From Flavobacterium salmonis (GTDB lineage: Bacteria > Bacteroidota > Bacteroidia > Flavobacteriales > Flavobacteriaceae): a stretch of DNA of 64,000 nucleotides. Of the stretch, positions 1-6,718 are shown piece by piece; the stretch's first letter is position 1, and each line of letters begins with the position of its first letter. The notes beneath the pieces were generated by a model. It made no database searches, was not told the origin of the DNA, and was given only the letters and a program-made list of their open reading frames with translations. The stretch is taken from contig NZ_CAIJDP010000078.1 of assembly GCF_903819435.1 (NCBI RefSeq), positions 64,221 through 128,220 on the forward strand, in the 5' to 3' direction. Both the position numbers and the translations under genes were made by a program.

Positions 1-290
1 AAAGCTATTTTGTTCCCATAAAAACAAAGCAAGGGATTGAGTACAGCTGATTTGTAACCCTTAAAAAAACGGAGCACTGGGATTTAAAGCTATATTGTTC
101 CCATAAAAACAAAGCAAGGGATTGAGTACAGCTGATTTGTAACCCTTAAAAAAACAGAGCACTGGGATTTAAAGCTATATTGTTCCCACAAAAACAAAGC
201 AAGGGATTGATAGAGCTGATATGTAACCCTTAAAAAAACAGAGCATTGGGATCTTATAAAGCTAGTTTGTTCCCATAAAAGACAAAGCAA
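1..290. repeat. 85-bp tandem repeat array
   Basis: Units run 1-85, 86-170 and 171-257, followed by a partial fourth unit from 258 to about 290. The first two units differ at only a few positions; the third carries small indels. Each unit holds two GGG/CCC-bounded segments (GGGATT to TTCCC, and AAGGG to CCCTT) that could fold as short hairpins. The array begins at the window edge, so it may extend further. The open frame across it is a product of the repeat and not a convincing gene. Function unknown. Confidence 0.9.
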
Positions 291-315
291 AGTGGTATTA
301 TTTCCACTGACAATC

Positions 316-369
316 TTTAAAATGGAACTGATTCTTGGGGAAAGAATTCTCAGGAATCACCATTTTAAA
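316..369. other. Imperfect long hairpin downstream of atp operon
   Basis: TTTAAAATGG (316-325) pairs perfectly with CCATTTTAAA (360-369). Inside, GATTC (330-334) pairs with GAATC (354-358) across a small asymmetric internal loop. The element lies beyond the atpG terminator and before the repeat array. It could be RNA structure or a palindromic repeat relic. No function is assigned. The rest of 291-410 shows nothing recognisable. Confidence 0.5.
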
Positions 370-410
370 ATTTGATTTAAGAATTATGGGGAATTCTTAA
401 AACACAAAAA

Positions 411-438
411 AAGAGCCTACATTTGATTGCAGGCTCTT
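411..438. terminator. Bidirectional intrinsic terminator after atpG
   Basis: AAGAGCCT (411-418) pairs with AGGCTCTT (431-438). An A-tract on the left and a T-tract on the right make it usable from both strands. It lies 27 bp past the atpG stop on the minus strand, so it probably ends the ATP synthase operon. Confidence 0.85.
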
Positions 439-464
439 TTTTGTATTTATAAATTCTAATCTAC

Positions 465-1325
465 TTATCCATTCAAGGCTTCAGCACCACCAACAATTTC
501 TAAGATTTCATTAGTAATAGCAGCCTGACGAGCTTTGTTATATGTCAATTTCAATTGATTTCTTAATTCAGTTGCGTTGTCAGTAGCTTTGTGCATTGCT
601 GTCATACGCGCTCCGTGTTCTGAAGCAAATGAATCACGAATACCTTTATATAATTGTGTTTTTAATGATTTTGGAATCAAAGTTAACACGATTTCTTCTT
701 TTGAAGGCTCGAAAATATAATCCCCTGTAGAAACCACTACATCAGATTTAATTGGAGCTAATGGCAAAAATTGCTCAACCTGAACAATTTGAGTTGCAGC
801 ATTTTTAAACTGATTGTAAACTAATTCAATTCTATCGTATTCTCCTGATAAGAATTTTTCAGTTAATTTATCAGCAATTGCAGCAACATTTTCAAAAGTT
901 AAATGATCAAAGATTGCATTATGATGACCGTGAACTTTATGAGTTTTAGCTAAAACATCATTTCCTTTTTTTCCAATAGGAAAAACGTCAACTTGTTTTC
1001 CTGCGTAAAACTGAGTACGGTTTTTAATCTCTTTAATTACATTAGTATTGAATGCACCACATAAACCTCTATTTGAAGTTATAGCAACAAGCAATACTTT
1101 TTTTACTTCACGCTGTGTCGTGTAATCTCCTCCAACTTCACCTTCAAGTGTAGCAGAAAGGTTTTGCAACAGCTCCGTTAATTTCTCGGCATAAGGGCGC
1201 ATTGCAGTGATTGCATCTTGTGCTTTCTTAAGCTTTGCAGCAGAAACCATTTTCATAGCCGATGTAATTTGCATCGTCGATGAAACGGAAGTAATTCTAT
1301 TACGGATTTCCTTTAAATTTGCCAT
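465..1325 (-). CDS. atpG: F1F0 ATP synthase subunit gamma
   Basis: This is the central rotor shaft of the F1 sector, coupling c-ring rotation to catalysis on the cytoplasmic face of the inner membrane. The 286-residue product has the usual length. It starts with the family N-terminal helix (MANLKEIRNRI) and ends with the gamma signature ITNEILEIVGGAEAL. It is the last gene of the minus-strand operon, 91 bp after atpA, with an intrinsic terminator beyond it. A strong hairpin sits in the atpA-atpG gap. Start chosen at the conserved MANLKEI. Confidence 0.98.
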   Translation of the reverse strand: MANLKEIRNRITSVSSTMQITSAMKMVSAAKLKKAQDAITAMRPYAEKLTELLQNLSATLEGEVGGDYTTQREVKKVLLVAITSNRGLCGAFNTNVIKEIKNRTQFYAGKQVDVFPIGKKGNDVLAKTHKVHGHHNAIFDHLTFENVAAIADKLTEKFLSGEYDRIELVYNQFKNAATQIVQVEQFLPLAPIKSDVVVSTGDYIFEPSKEEIVLTLIPKSLKTQLYKGIRDSFASEHGARMTAMHKATDNATELRNQLKLTYNKARQAAITNEILEIVGGAEALNG

Positions 1326-1354
1326 TTGTTAATTAAAAAATGTGACAATTTGAA

Positions 1355-1402
1355 AATTAGATAATTAGAAAGTCTCCTAAGATATTTTCTAATTATCTAA
1401 TT
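1355..1402. other. 17-bp perfect hairpin between atpA and atpG
   Basis: AATTAGATAATTAGAAA (1355-1371) is the exact reverse complement of TTTCTAATTATCTAATT (1386-1402), with a 14-nt loop. It lies in the 91-bp gap between two operon genes and has no T-tract, so it is more likely an mRNA processing or stability element, or a dispersed AT-rich repeat, than a terminator. The 14-nt word CTAATTATCTAATT recurs at 10173-10186. Confidence 0.7.
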
Positions 1403-1416
1403 AACGAATTATCTAA

Positions 1417-2994
1417 TTAGATATATTTTGCTGAAATTTCTTTTGCTGCTTTTTCAATTACATCTGTAATGTTGTCATCTAATTTACCAGCTTTCAACGC
1501 GTTAAGTGTATCTTTGTGTTTACTGTTTAAGTAACCTAAGAAATCAACTTCAAATTCTTTTACTTTATTTACAGGAACGTTTCTTAATAAGTTTTTAGAA
1601 CCTGCATAAATAATAGCTACTTGATTTTCTACAGTATAAGGATCATTTAAGCCTTGTTTCAAGATCTCAACGTTTCTTTTTCCTTTTTCAATTACATTTA
1701 AAGTAACAGAATCTAAGTCAGAACCAAATTTAGCGAAAGCTTCTAATTCACGGAATTGAGCCTGGTCTAATTTTAAAGTTCCAGAAACTTTTTTCATTGA
1801 TTTAATTTGTGCATTACCTCCAACACGAGATACTGAGATACCTACGTTAATTGCAGGACGAACCCCAGAGTTGAACAAATCTCCATCAAGGAAAATCTGA
1901 CCATCTGTAATCGAAATTACGTTTGTTGGGATATATGCAGAAACGTCACCAGCCTGAGTTTCGATAATTGGTAAAGCAGTCAATGAACCACCACCTTTTA
2001 CGATAGACTTGATAGAATCCGGTAAATCATTCATGTTTTTAGCAATTCCGTCATCAGCAATTACTTTACAAGCACGCTCTAATAAACGAGAGTGTAAGTA
2101 GAAAACGTCTCCAGGGTAAGCCTCACGTCCCGGTGGTCTTCTTAATAAAAGAGAAACCTCACGGTAAGCAACAGCTTGTTTAGATAAATCATCATACACA
2201 ATAAGGGCAGGACGACCTGAATCTCTAAAGTACTCTCCAATTGCAGCACCTGCGAAAGGAGCATAAACTTGCATCGGAGCCGGGTCAGAAGCATTTGCTG
2301 CAACAATAACTGTATAAGCCATTGCGCCTTTTTCTTCTAACATTTTAGCGATTCCTGCTACAGTTGAAGCTTTTTGTCCAATTGCAACATATATACAGAA
2401 TACAGGTTTTCCTGCATCGTAAAATTCTTTTTGATTTAAGATCGTATCGATACAAACAGTTGATTTACCTGTTTGACGGTCACCAATTACAAGCTCACGT
2501 TGTCCACGACCAACCGGGATCATAGCATCTACTGCTTTTACTCCAGTTTGTAACGGCTCAGTAACTGGCTGACGGAAAATAACACCAGGTGCTTTTCTTT
2601 CTAAAGGCATTTCGTATAAGTCTCCACCAATTGGTCCTTTTCCATCAATAGGAAAACCAAGAGTGTTTACAACACGCCCTACCATTTGCTCACCTACTTT
2701 AAGAGAAGCGATACGTTGAGTTCTTTTTGCTGTTGATCCTTCTTTGATACCCGTTGATGGCCCTAAAAGTACCACACCCACATTGTCTTCTTCAAGGTTC
2801 AATACAATAGCTTCAAGTCCGTTTTCAAATTCAACTAACTCACCATATTGTACATTAGATAGCCCGTAAATACGAGCAATACCATCTCCAACCTGAAGTA
2901 CTGTTCCTACTTCCTCTAGCGTAGCACCAGATTCAAAACCTTCTACTTGCTTTCTTAATATTGCTGAAATTTCAGCAGGTTTGATTTCCGCCAT
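1417..2994 (-). CDS. atpA: F1F0 ATP synthase subunit alpha
   Basis: Regulatory nucleotide-binding subunit of the F1 hexamer. At 525 residues it has a beta-barrel N-terminal domain, a P-loop domain with Walker A GDRQTGKS at residues 171-178, and the alpha/beta signature PAINVGISVSRVG near 380. It sits between atpH (38 bp upstream) and atpG in the minus-strand operon. The catalytic beta subunit (atpD) and epsilon (atpC) are absent here. This split is normal in Bacteroidota, where atpD-atpC form another locus. Confidence 0.98.
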   Translation of the reverse strand: MAEIKPAEISAILRKQVEGFESGATLEEVGTVLQVGDGIARIYGLSNVQYGELVEFENGLEAIVLNLEEDNVGVVLLGPSTGIKEGSTAKRTQRIASLKVGEQMVGRVVNTLGFPIDGKGPIGGDLYEMPLERKAPGVIFRQPVTEPLQTGVKAVDAMIPVGRGQRELVIGDRQTGKSTVCIDTILNQKEFYDAGKPVFCIYVAIGQKASTVAGIAKMLEEKGAMAYTVIVAANASDPAPMQVYAPFAGAAIGEYFRDSGRPALIVYDDLSKQAVAYREVSLLLRRPPGREAYPGDVFYLHSRLLERACKVIADDGIAKNMNDLPDSIKSIVKGGGSLTALPIIETQAGDVSAYIPTNVISITDGQIFLDGDLFNSGVRPAINVGISVSRVGGNAQIKSMKKVSGTLKLDQAQFRELEAFAKFGSDLDSVTLNVIEKGKRNVEILKQGLNDPYTVENQVAIIYAGSKNLLRNVPVNKVKEFEVDFLGYLNSKHKDTLNALKAGKLDDNITDVIEKAAKEISAKYI

Positions 2995-3032
2995 CTTAAT
3001 TTATAATTTAGACACTTTTTGTGTTATAAAAA

Positions 3033-3566
3033 CTAATTACTTAACTCTCTCTTTAATACTTGTAATCTGTTTGCAACTGAAGCGTTGTATTGCTGATCAC
3101 CTATTCTTAAAATAAATCCTCCAATAATTGTTGGATCTACTATATTCTCAATTGTTATTTTTTTATCTGACAAAGTTGCAACTTTAGCCAAAACTTTAGC
3201 TTCTAAAGCAGCATCCATTGGGATTGCTGTCGTAATTTTTGCTACTTCTATTCCATTGCCTTCATCAAATACTTTGCTGTATTCTAATGCAATTGCTTCT
3301 AAAATTTCAAATCTTTTGTTTTCGAATAATAAATGAAATAAACCTTTAGTTACACCATTAACATCTGCGAAAACTTCTAAAAGAGCACTTTCTTTAACTT
3401 CAACTTTTGTAGTTGGGTTTTGAATAAATGTACTCAATTCTGTATTAGTTTCAATTGCAGAAGCAATTGATTTCATATCGTTATTGACAGCTTCGGCAAC
3501 ACCTTTAGAGTTTGCTAAGTCTAGAATTGCTTTTGCATAACGAATTGCTGCTCTTGTACTTGCCAT
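3033..3566 (-). CDS. atpH: F1F0 ATP synthase subunit delta
   Basis: Peripheral-stalk subunit (OSCP homologue) joining the b subunit to the top of F1. The 177 residues match the family length. The protein begins with an all-helical domain (AIRYAKAILDLA) and carries the C-terminal motif IIGGFILRIGDQQYNASV typical of delta/OSCP. It lies between atpF (4-bp gap) and atpA in the operon, so it is probably co-translated with them. Confidence 0.97.
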   Translation of the reverse strand: MASTRAAIRYAKAILDLANSKGVAEAVNNDMKSIASAIETNTELSTFIQNPTTKVEVKESALLEVFADVNGVTKGLFHLLFENKRFEILEAIALEYSKVFDEGNGIEVAKITTAIPMDAALEAKVLAKVATLSDKKITIENIVDPTIIGGFILRIGDQQYNASVANRLQVLKRELSN

Positions 3567-3570
3567 AATC

Positions 3571-4071
3571 TTAGTTTAACTTTACGTCACCTAACATTTT
3601 CTCTACTAATTTAGTTTGAGATTCTTTGTTAGATAATTCTTCTTTCAATAATTTTTCAGCGATGCTTAATGATAAAGTTGAAACTTGTAATTTCAATTCT
3701 GCCATTGCAGCATTTTTTTCACTTTCGATAGCAGCTTTTGCCTGCTCGATCATTTTTTGACCCGCTTCTTGTGCTTCGTTTTTAGAATCAGCTATAATTT
3801 TCTCTTTCATTTCACGAGCTTCTTTTAACATCGCGTCACGTTCTGAACGAGCTTCATTCAAAATTCTTTGATTATCAGCCTGTAAGTTTTCCATTTCTCT
3901 TTTTGCATTTTCAGCAGAAAGCAATGCATTTTTGATACCTTCTTCTCTTGCAGTAATAGATTCCATAATTGGTTTCCATGCAAATTTCACTAAAAGCAAA
4001 ATCAATACTAACAAGATTAATGCCTGCCAGAAGAATAAACCGAATGAAAAATCGTTAATTAACTTATCCAT
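3571..4071 (-). CDS. atpF: F1F0 ATP synthase subunit b
   Basis: Peripheral stalk of the ATP synthase, anchored in the inner membrane. The 166-residue protein has one N-terminal transmembrane helix (about residues 12-30, FFWQALILLVLILLLVKF). A long charged coiled-coil follows, rich in Ala, Glu and Lys, running to residue 140. Length and architecture are standard. It is followed after 4 bp by atpH and preceded by atpE. Confidence 0.97.
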   Translation of the reverse strand: MDKLINDFSFGLFFWQALILLVLILLLVKFAWKPIMESITAREEGIKNALLSAENAKREMENLQADNQRILNEARSERDAMLKEAREMKEKIIADSKNEAQEAGQKMIEQAKAAIESEKNAAMAELKLQVSTLSLSIAEKLLKEELSNKESQTKLVEKMLGDVKLN

Positions 4072-4156
4072 TTTATACTATATTAAAATATTTAATTTCT
4101 TTTAAAGTAACAACATCTTTAACCAACCGTCAAAGATGCTGTTATTTCTTTCTTTA

Positions 4157-4357
4157 TTAGTTTTTTCCTAGGATTAAAGCAGCGAATGCCAAACCTTCTA
4201 ATAAAGCCGCGATAATAATCATCGCAGTTTGAATTTTACCAGCAGCTTCTGGTTGACGAGCAATAGCGTCCATAGCAGATCCACCGATTTTACCTAAACC
4301 TAAACCTGCACCGATTACTACTAAACCTGCACCTACTAAAGTTGGAATTGTTCCCAT
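4157..4357 (-). CDS. atpE: F1F0 ATP synthase subunit c
   Basis: Proteolipid of the rotor ring. The 66-residue protein is short for the family. It forms two transmembrane helices joined by the polar loop ARQPEA. The ion-binding carboxylate is the Glu in ALLEGLAF on helix 2. The Gln and Ser/Thr ligands of sodium-binding rings are not visible, which points to proton coupling (inference). It lies between atpB (33 bp upstream) and atpF. Confidence 0.97.
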   Translation of the reverse strand: MGTIPTLVGAGLVVIGAGLGLGKIGGSAMDAIARQPEAAGKIQTAMIIIAALLEGLAFAALILGKN

Positions 4358-4390
4358 AAGTATTTATATATATAAAATTAAACTTCTAAA

Positions 4391-5569
4391 TTAAATAATT
4401 GCGTTTTCTTCTGCGTGGTGGTGATCATCATGGTGGTGATCCTGAACAGCCATACCAATAAATAATGATGACAGCATTGTAAAGATAAAGGCCTGTAAAA
4501 ATGCAACTAAAACTTCAATAACCGAAATAAATAATGTTAATCCTAAAGAGATTGGTAAATCTGCAGCTAAGTTTTTACCTACGAAAATCATAGCGATCAA
4601 ACTCATAATTACTACGTGACCTGCAGTAATGTTTGCATACAAACGAATTAATAATGCAAATGGTTTTGTTAGTGTTCCTAAAACTTCAATTGGAGCTAAG
4701 ATAATTTTCATTGGAACCGGAACTCCTGGCATCCAGAAAATGTGTCCCCAATAATCTTTGTTTGCACTAAATTGTGTAATTAAGAAAGTAAATGCTGCTA
4801 AACAAACTGTAATAGCAATATTCCCTGTAACGTTAATTCCCAGAGGAGTCATTCCTAATAAGTTTAATAACCATATAAAGAAAAATACAGTTAACAGGTA
4901 ACCCATATATTTACGATACTTTTTTTCTCCAATGTTAGGAACTGCGATTTCATCTCTAATAAAAATAATAAGCGGTTCTAAGACTCTTCCAAATCCCGTT
5001 GGAATTGGCCCTTTTTTGTACGATTTTGCTAAACCAGTAAACATGAAGAACAATAGTATTGAAACAAAAAGCATTGAAACAACATTTTTAGTAATAGAAA
5101 AATCTAAAGGTTTTTCGTTTTCAGGATGTCCGTGCTCGTTAAAGTTAATTGTTCCAGCTGCATCTGTTTTGTAAATTTTACCATGAACTAACTTGTAGAA
5201 GTTTCCGTCAACTTCTGCAACTGCTTCACCATGGTGCAATTTTGAAGAAGAGAAAATTTTCAATCCTCCATCAATTAAAATAACTGGTAATGAAAAACCA
5301 TAGCTTTTGTTTTCTTTCTCATCTTGAAAGAAAACAAAGTCGTGAGAATCTTGTAAGTGATGATCAATAAAAGCATCCACTTTTGCTTTTGGATCAAGAG
5401 CTACATGCTCTTCTCCTTGATGAGCGTTATGTGAAACTACTTTCTCTTCATGAGCTGTTTCAGTTTGAACATGCGTTGAGTCATTCTCTGGATTTGCAAA
5501 ACCCATAATTGGTAGAGAAGCTACAAAAGCGGCAAGAATAAAGCTGAGCGGTTTGTTTGAAATCACCAT
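4391..5569 (-). CDS. atpB: F1F0 ATP synthase subunit a with N-terminal extension
   Basis: Stator membrane subunit forming the proton half-channels. At 392 residues it is much longer than the roughly 270-residue E. coli protein. An N-terminal signal-like helix (residues 8-25) and a His/Glu-rich extramembrane stretch of about 130 residues precede the transmembrane core. The essential Arg is in LIRLYANITAGHV. The C-terminus is His-rich (DHHHDDHHH). The extension is usual for Bacteroidota AtpB as I know it; its role is not established. Confidence 0.97.
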   Translation of the reverse strand: MVISNKPLSFILAAFVASLPIMGFANPENDSTHVQTETAHEEKVVSHNAHQGEEHVALDPKAKVDAFIDHHLQDSHDFVFFQDEKENKSYGFSLPVILIDGGLKIFSSSKLHHGEAVAEVDGNFYKLVHGKIYKTDAAGTINFNEHGHPENEKPLDFSITKNVVSMLFVSILLFFMFTGLAKSYKKGPIPTGFGRVLEPLIIFIRDEIAVPNIGEKKYRKYMGYLLTVFFFIWLLNLLGMTPLGINVTGNIAITVCLAAFTFLITQFSANKDYWGHIFWMPGVPVPMKIILAPIEVLGTLTKPFALLIRLYANITAGHVVIMSLIAMIFVGKNLAADLPISLGLTLFISVIEVLVAFLQAFIFTMLSSLFIGMAVQDHHHDDHHHAEENAII

Positions 5570-5687
5570 ATCGTGGAAAATCTTATTTTTTTACGTTTCT
5601 AAAATTTGGTGCAAAGGTACATTTTTTATTAATATTAAAAAGGATCTGAAAAATTATTTTTGAACGTTGTTTTACAGAATCGCTAAT

Positions 5688-6080
5688 TTAAGGCTTTTCA
5701 TTTAATAATCGGATAGTTAAAAGCGTCTGAAATAACAAAAACAGCACAAATGTTATAAAAAAACTGATTTTTTCAACATCTGTTTGTATTGTACTGTTTT
5801 TTAAAATTGGCTGTAGAACTAAATATGCTAATAACATTTGTGCAAAAGTTCCAAATAAAAAAATCATTCCAACTATTTCAAAATTCTTCTTTTTTACTAT
5901 TAATAATATAAGGTATAATAATATAGAAATCCCGAAAAAGAATAAATATTGTAACTCTAAACTGTAATGAAAATTTTGAACATTAATTTCCAAAAAAAAG
6001 AAAATTACTTTGTGTAAAATATAAGCTGCCAAAGCAAGACAAAAAAAAGAAAATATCGGTTTTTTATAATTTATAAGCAT
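5688..6080 (-). CDS. Small membrane protein between atpZ and atpB
   Basis: The 130-residue product has four predicted hydrophobic segments (about 8-28, 40-60, 70-95 and 105-125) and no recognised domain. A longer frame would begin at a TTG at 6107; the ATG at 6080 gives a better start with an immediate membrane helix. It sits where a second AtpI-like assembly factor could be expected, just before atpB, so a role in F0 assembly is a guess from position only. Confidence 0.75.
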   Translation of the reverse strand: MLINYKKPIFSFFCLALAAYILHKVIFFFLEINVQNFHYSLELQYLFFFGISILLYLILLIVKKKNFEIVGMIFLFGTFAQMLLAYLVLQPILKNSTIQTDVEKISFFITFVLFLLFQTLLTIRLLNEKP

Positions 6081-6109
6081 TTGAACTAATTTGATGCAAA
6101 TATGCAACT

Positions 6110-6337
6110 CTACTTTGTTTTATTAATATCGTTTACTTGTCGAATTACATTATATAAAGCAATTCCAACACCTAACAATACAAAAATAGTATTATAATAC
6201 ACTTTACGGCTTGGATGGTTTTCGTCAAGCCAAGTTCCTAAATAAGAAAATGCAAAAATAATAATACCCATTTGAAATGGAATATTAATAAATGCCAGCC
6301 ATTTATTTCTTCTATTATTATTCGGTTCCTCTTCCAT
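6110..6337 (-). CDS. AtpZ/AtpI family protein
   Basis: The 75-residue protein has two transmembrane helices: IPFQMGIIIFAFSYLGTWL, then YYNTIFVLLGVGIALYNVI. It has the spacing and the LD-x-H loop of AtpZ/AtpI proteins, which help assemble the c-ring or carry Mg/Ca in other bacteria. Its start overlaps the end of the bactofilin gene by 20 bp, which supports translational coupling. It belongs to the operon that continues into atpB. Confidence 0.88.
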   Translation of the reverse strand: MEEEPNNNRRNKWLAFINIPFQMGIIIFAFSYLGTWLDENHPSRKVYYNTIFVLLGVGIALYNVIRQVNDINKTK

Positions 6338-6716
6338 CTTCCAACATAATTACTTGATTCGCTTGTGTCAGCATCGTACAAGTAGCTGTAAAATCTGCTC
6401 CTGGCTCTATAGAAAGTTTTCCAACCGCAACTTCTCCATGAATTTTTGCAGTAGCTTTTATATTAAGGATTTCTAAAACTTTTAGTTTGCCTTGAAATTC
6501 TCCTTCAATATCAGCATTATGGCAAATAATATCGCCTTTTATAATTCCTGATGATCCGATAACGAGTTTGCCCTGTGACGTAAAATTTCCAATCAATTCT
6601 CCATCCAGCCTAAAATCAGCTTTAGAAACAATATCACCAATAATAGAAGTTCCTTCAACAATTCTGTTGGTTTTTCCTAAAAGCTCTGTGCCGCTTTTTT
6701 TTGCTTTTTCAAACAT
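6318..6716 (-). CDS. Bactofilin (polymer-forming cytoskeletal protein)
   Basis: Bactofilins self-assemble into filaments that act as scaffolds on the inner face of the membrane. The 132-residue protein shows the repeated short-strand pattern of a right-handed beta-helix (DUF583), with turns such as ISTDIVSKADFRLDGELIG-like and KLVIGSSGIIKGDIICHNAD-like repeats, between unstructured ends. Its stop overlaps the atpZ start, and it follows sprE by 2 bp. The arrangement suggests one transcript from sprE through the ATP synthase genes. Confidence 0.92.
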   Translation of the reverse strand: MFEKAKKSGTELLGKTNRIVEGTSIIGDIVSKADFRLDGELIGNFTSQGKLVIGSSGIIKGDIICHNADIEGEFQGKLKVLEILNIKATAKIHGEVAVGKLSIEPGADFTATCTMLTQANQVIMLEDGRGTE

Positions 6717-6718
6717 AA

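Noticed and set aside
1..290. CRISPR-like array
   Set aside because: Units are 85 bp and nearly identical throughout, with no unique spacers and no cas genes.
90..290. 66-residue minus-strand frame over the tandem repeats
   Set aside because: Its protein is just the translated repeat, with no start context and no homology pattern.
465..5569. Loss of atpD and atpC from the ATP synthase operon
   Set aside because: A split operon with atpD-atpC elsewhere is normal in Bacteroidota, so it is not evidence of deletion.
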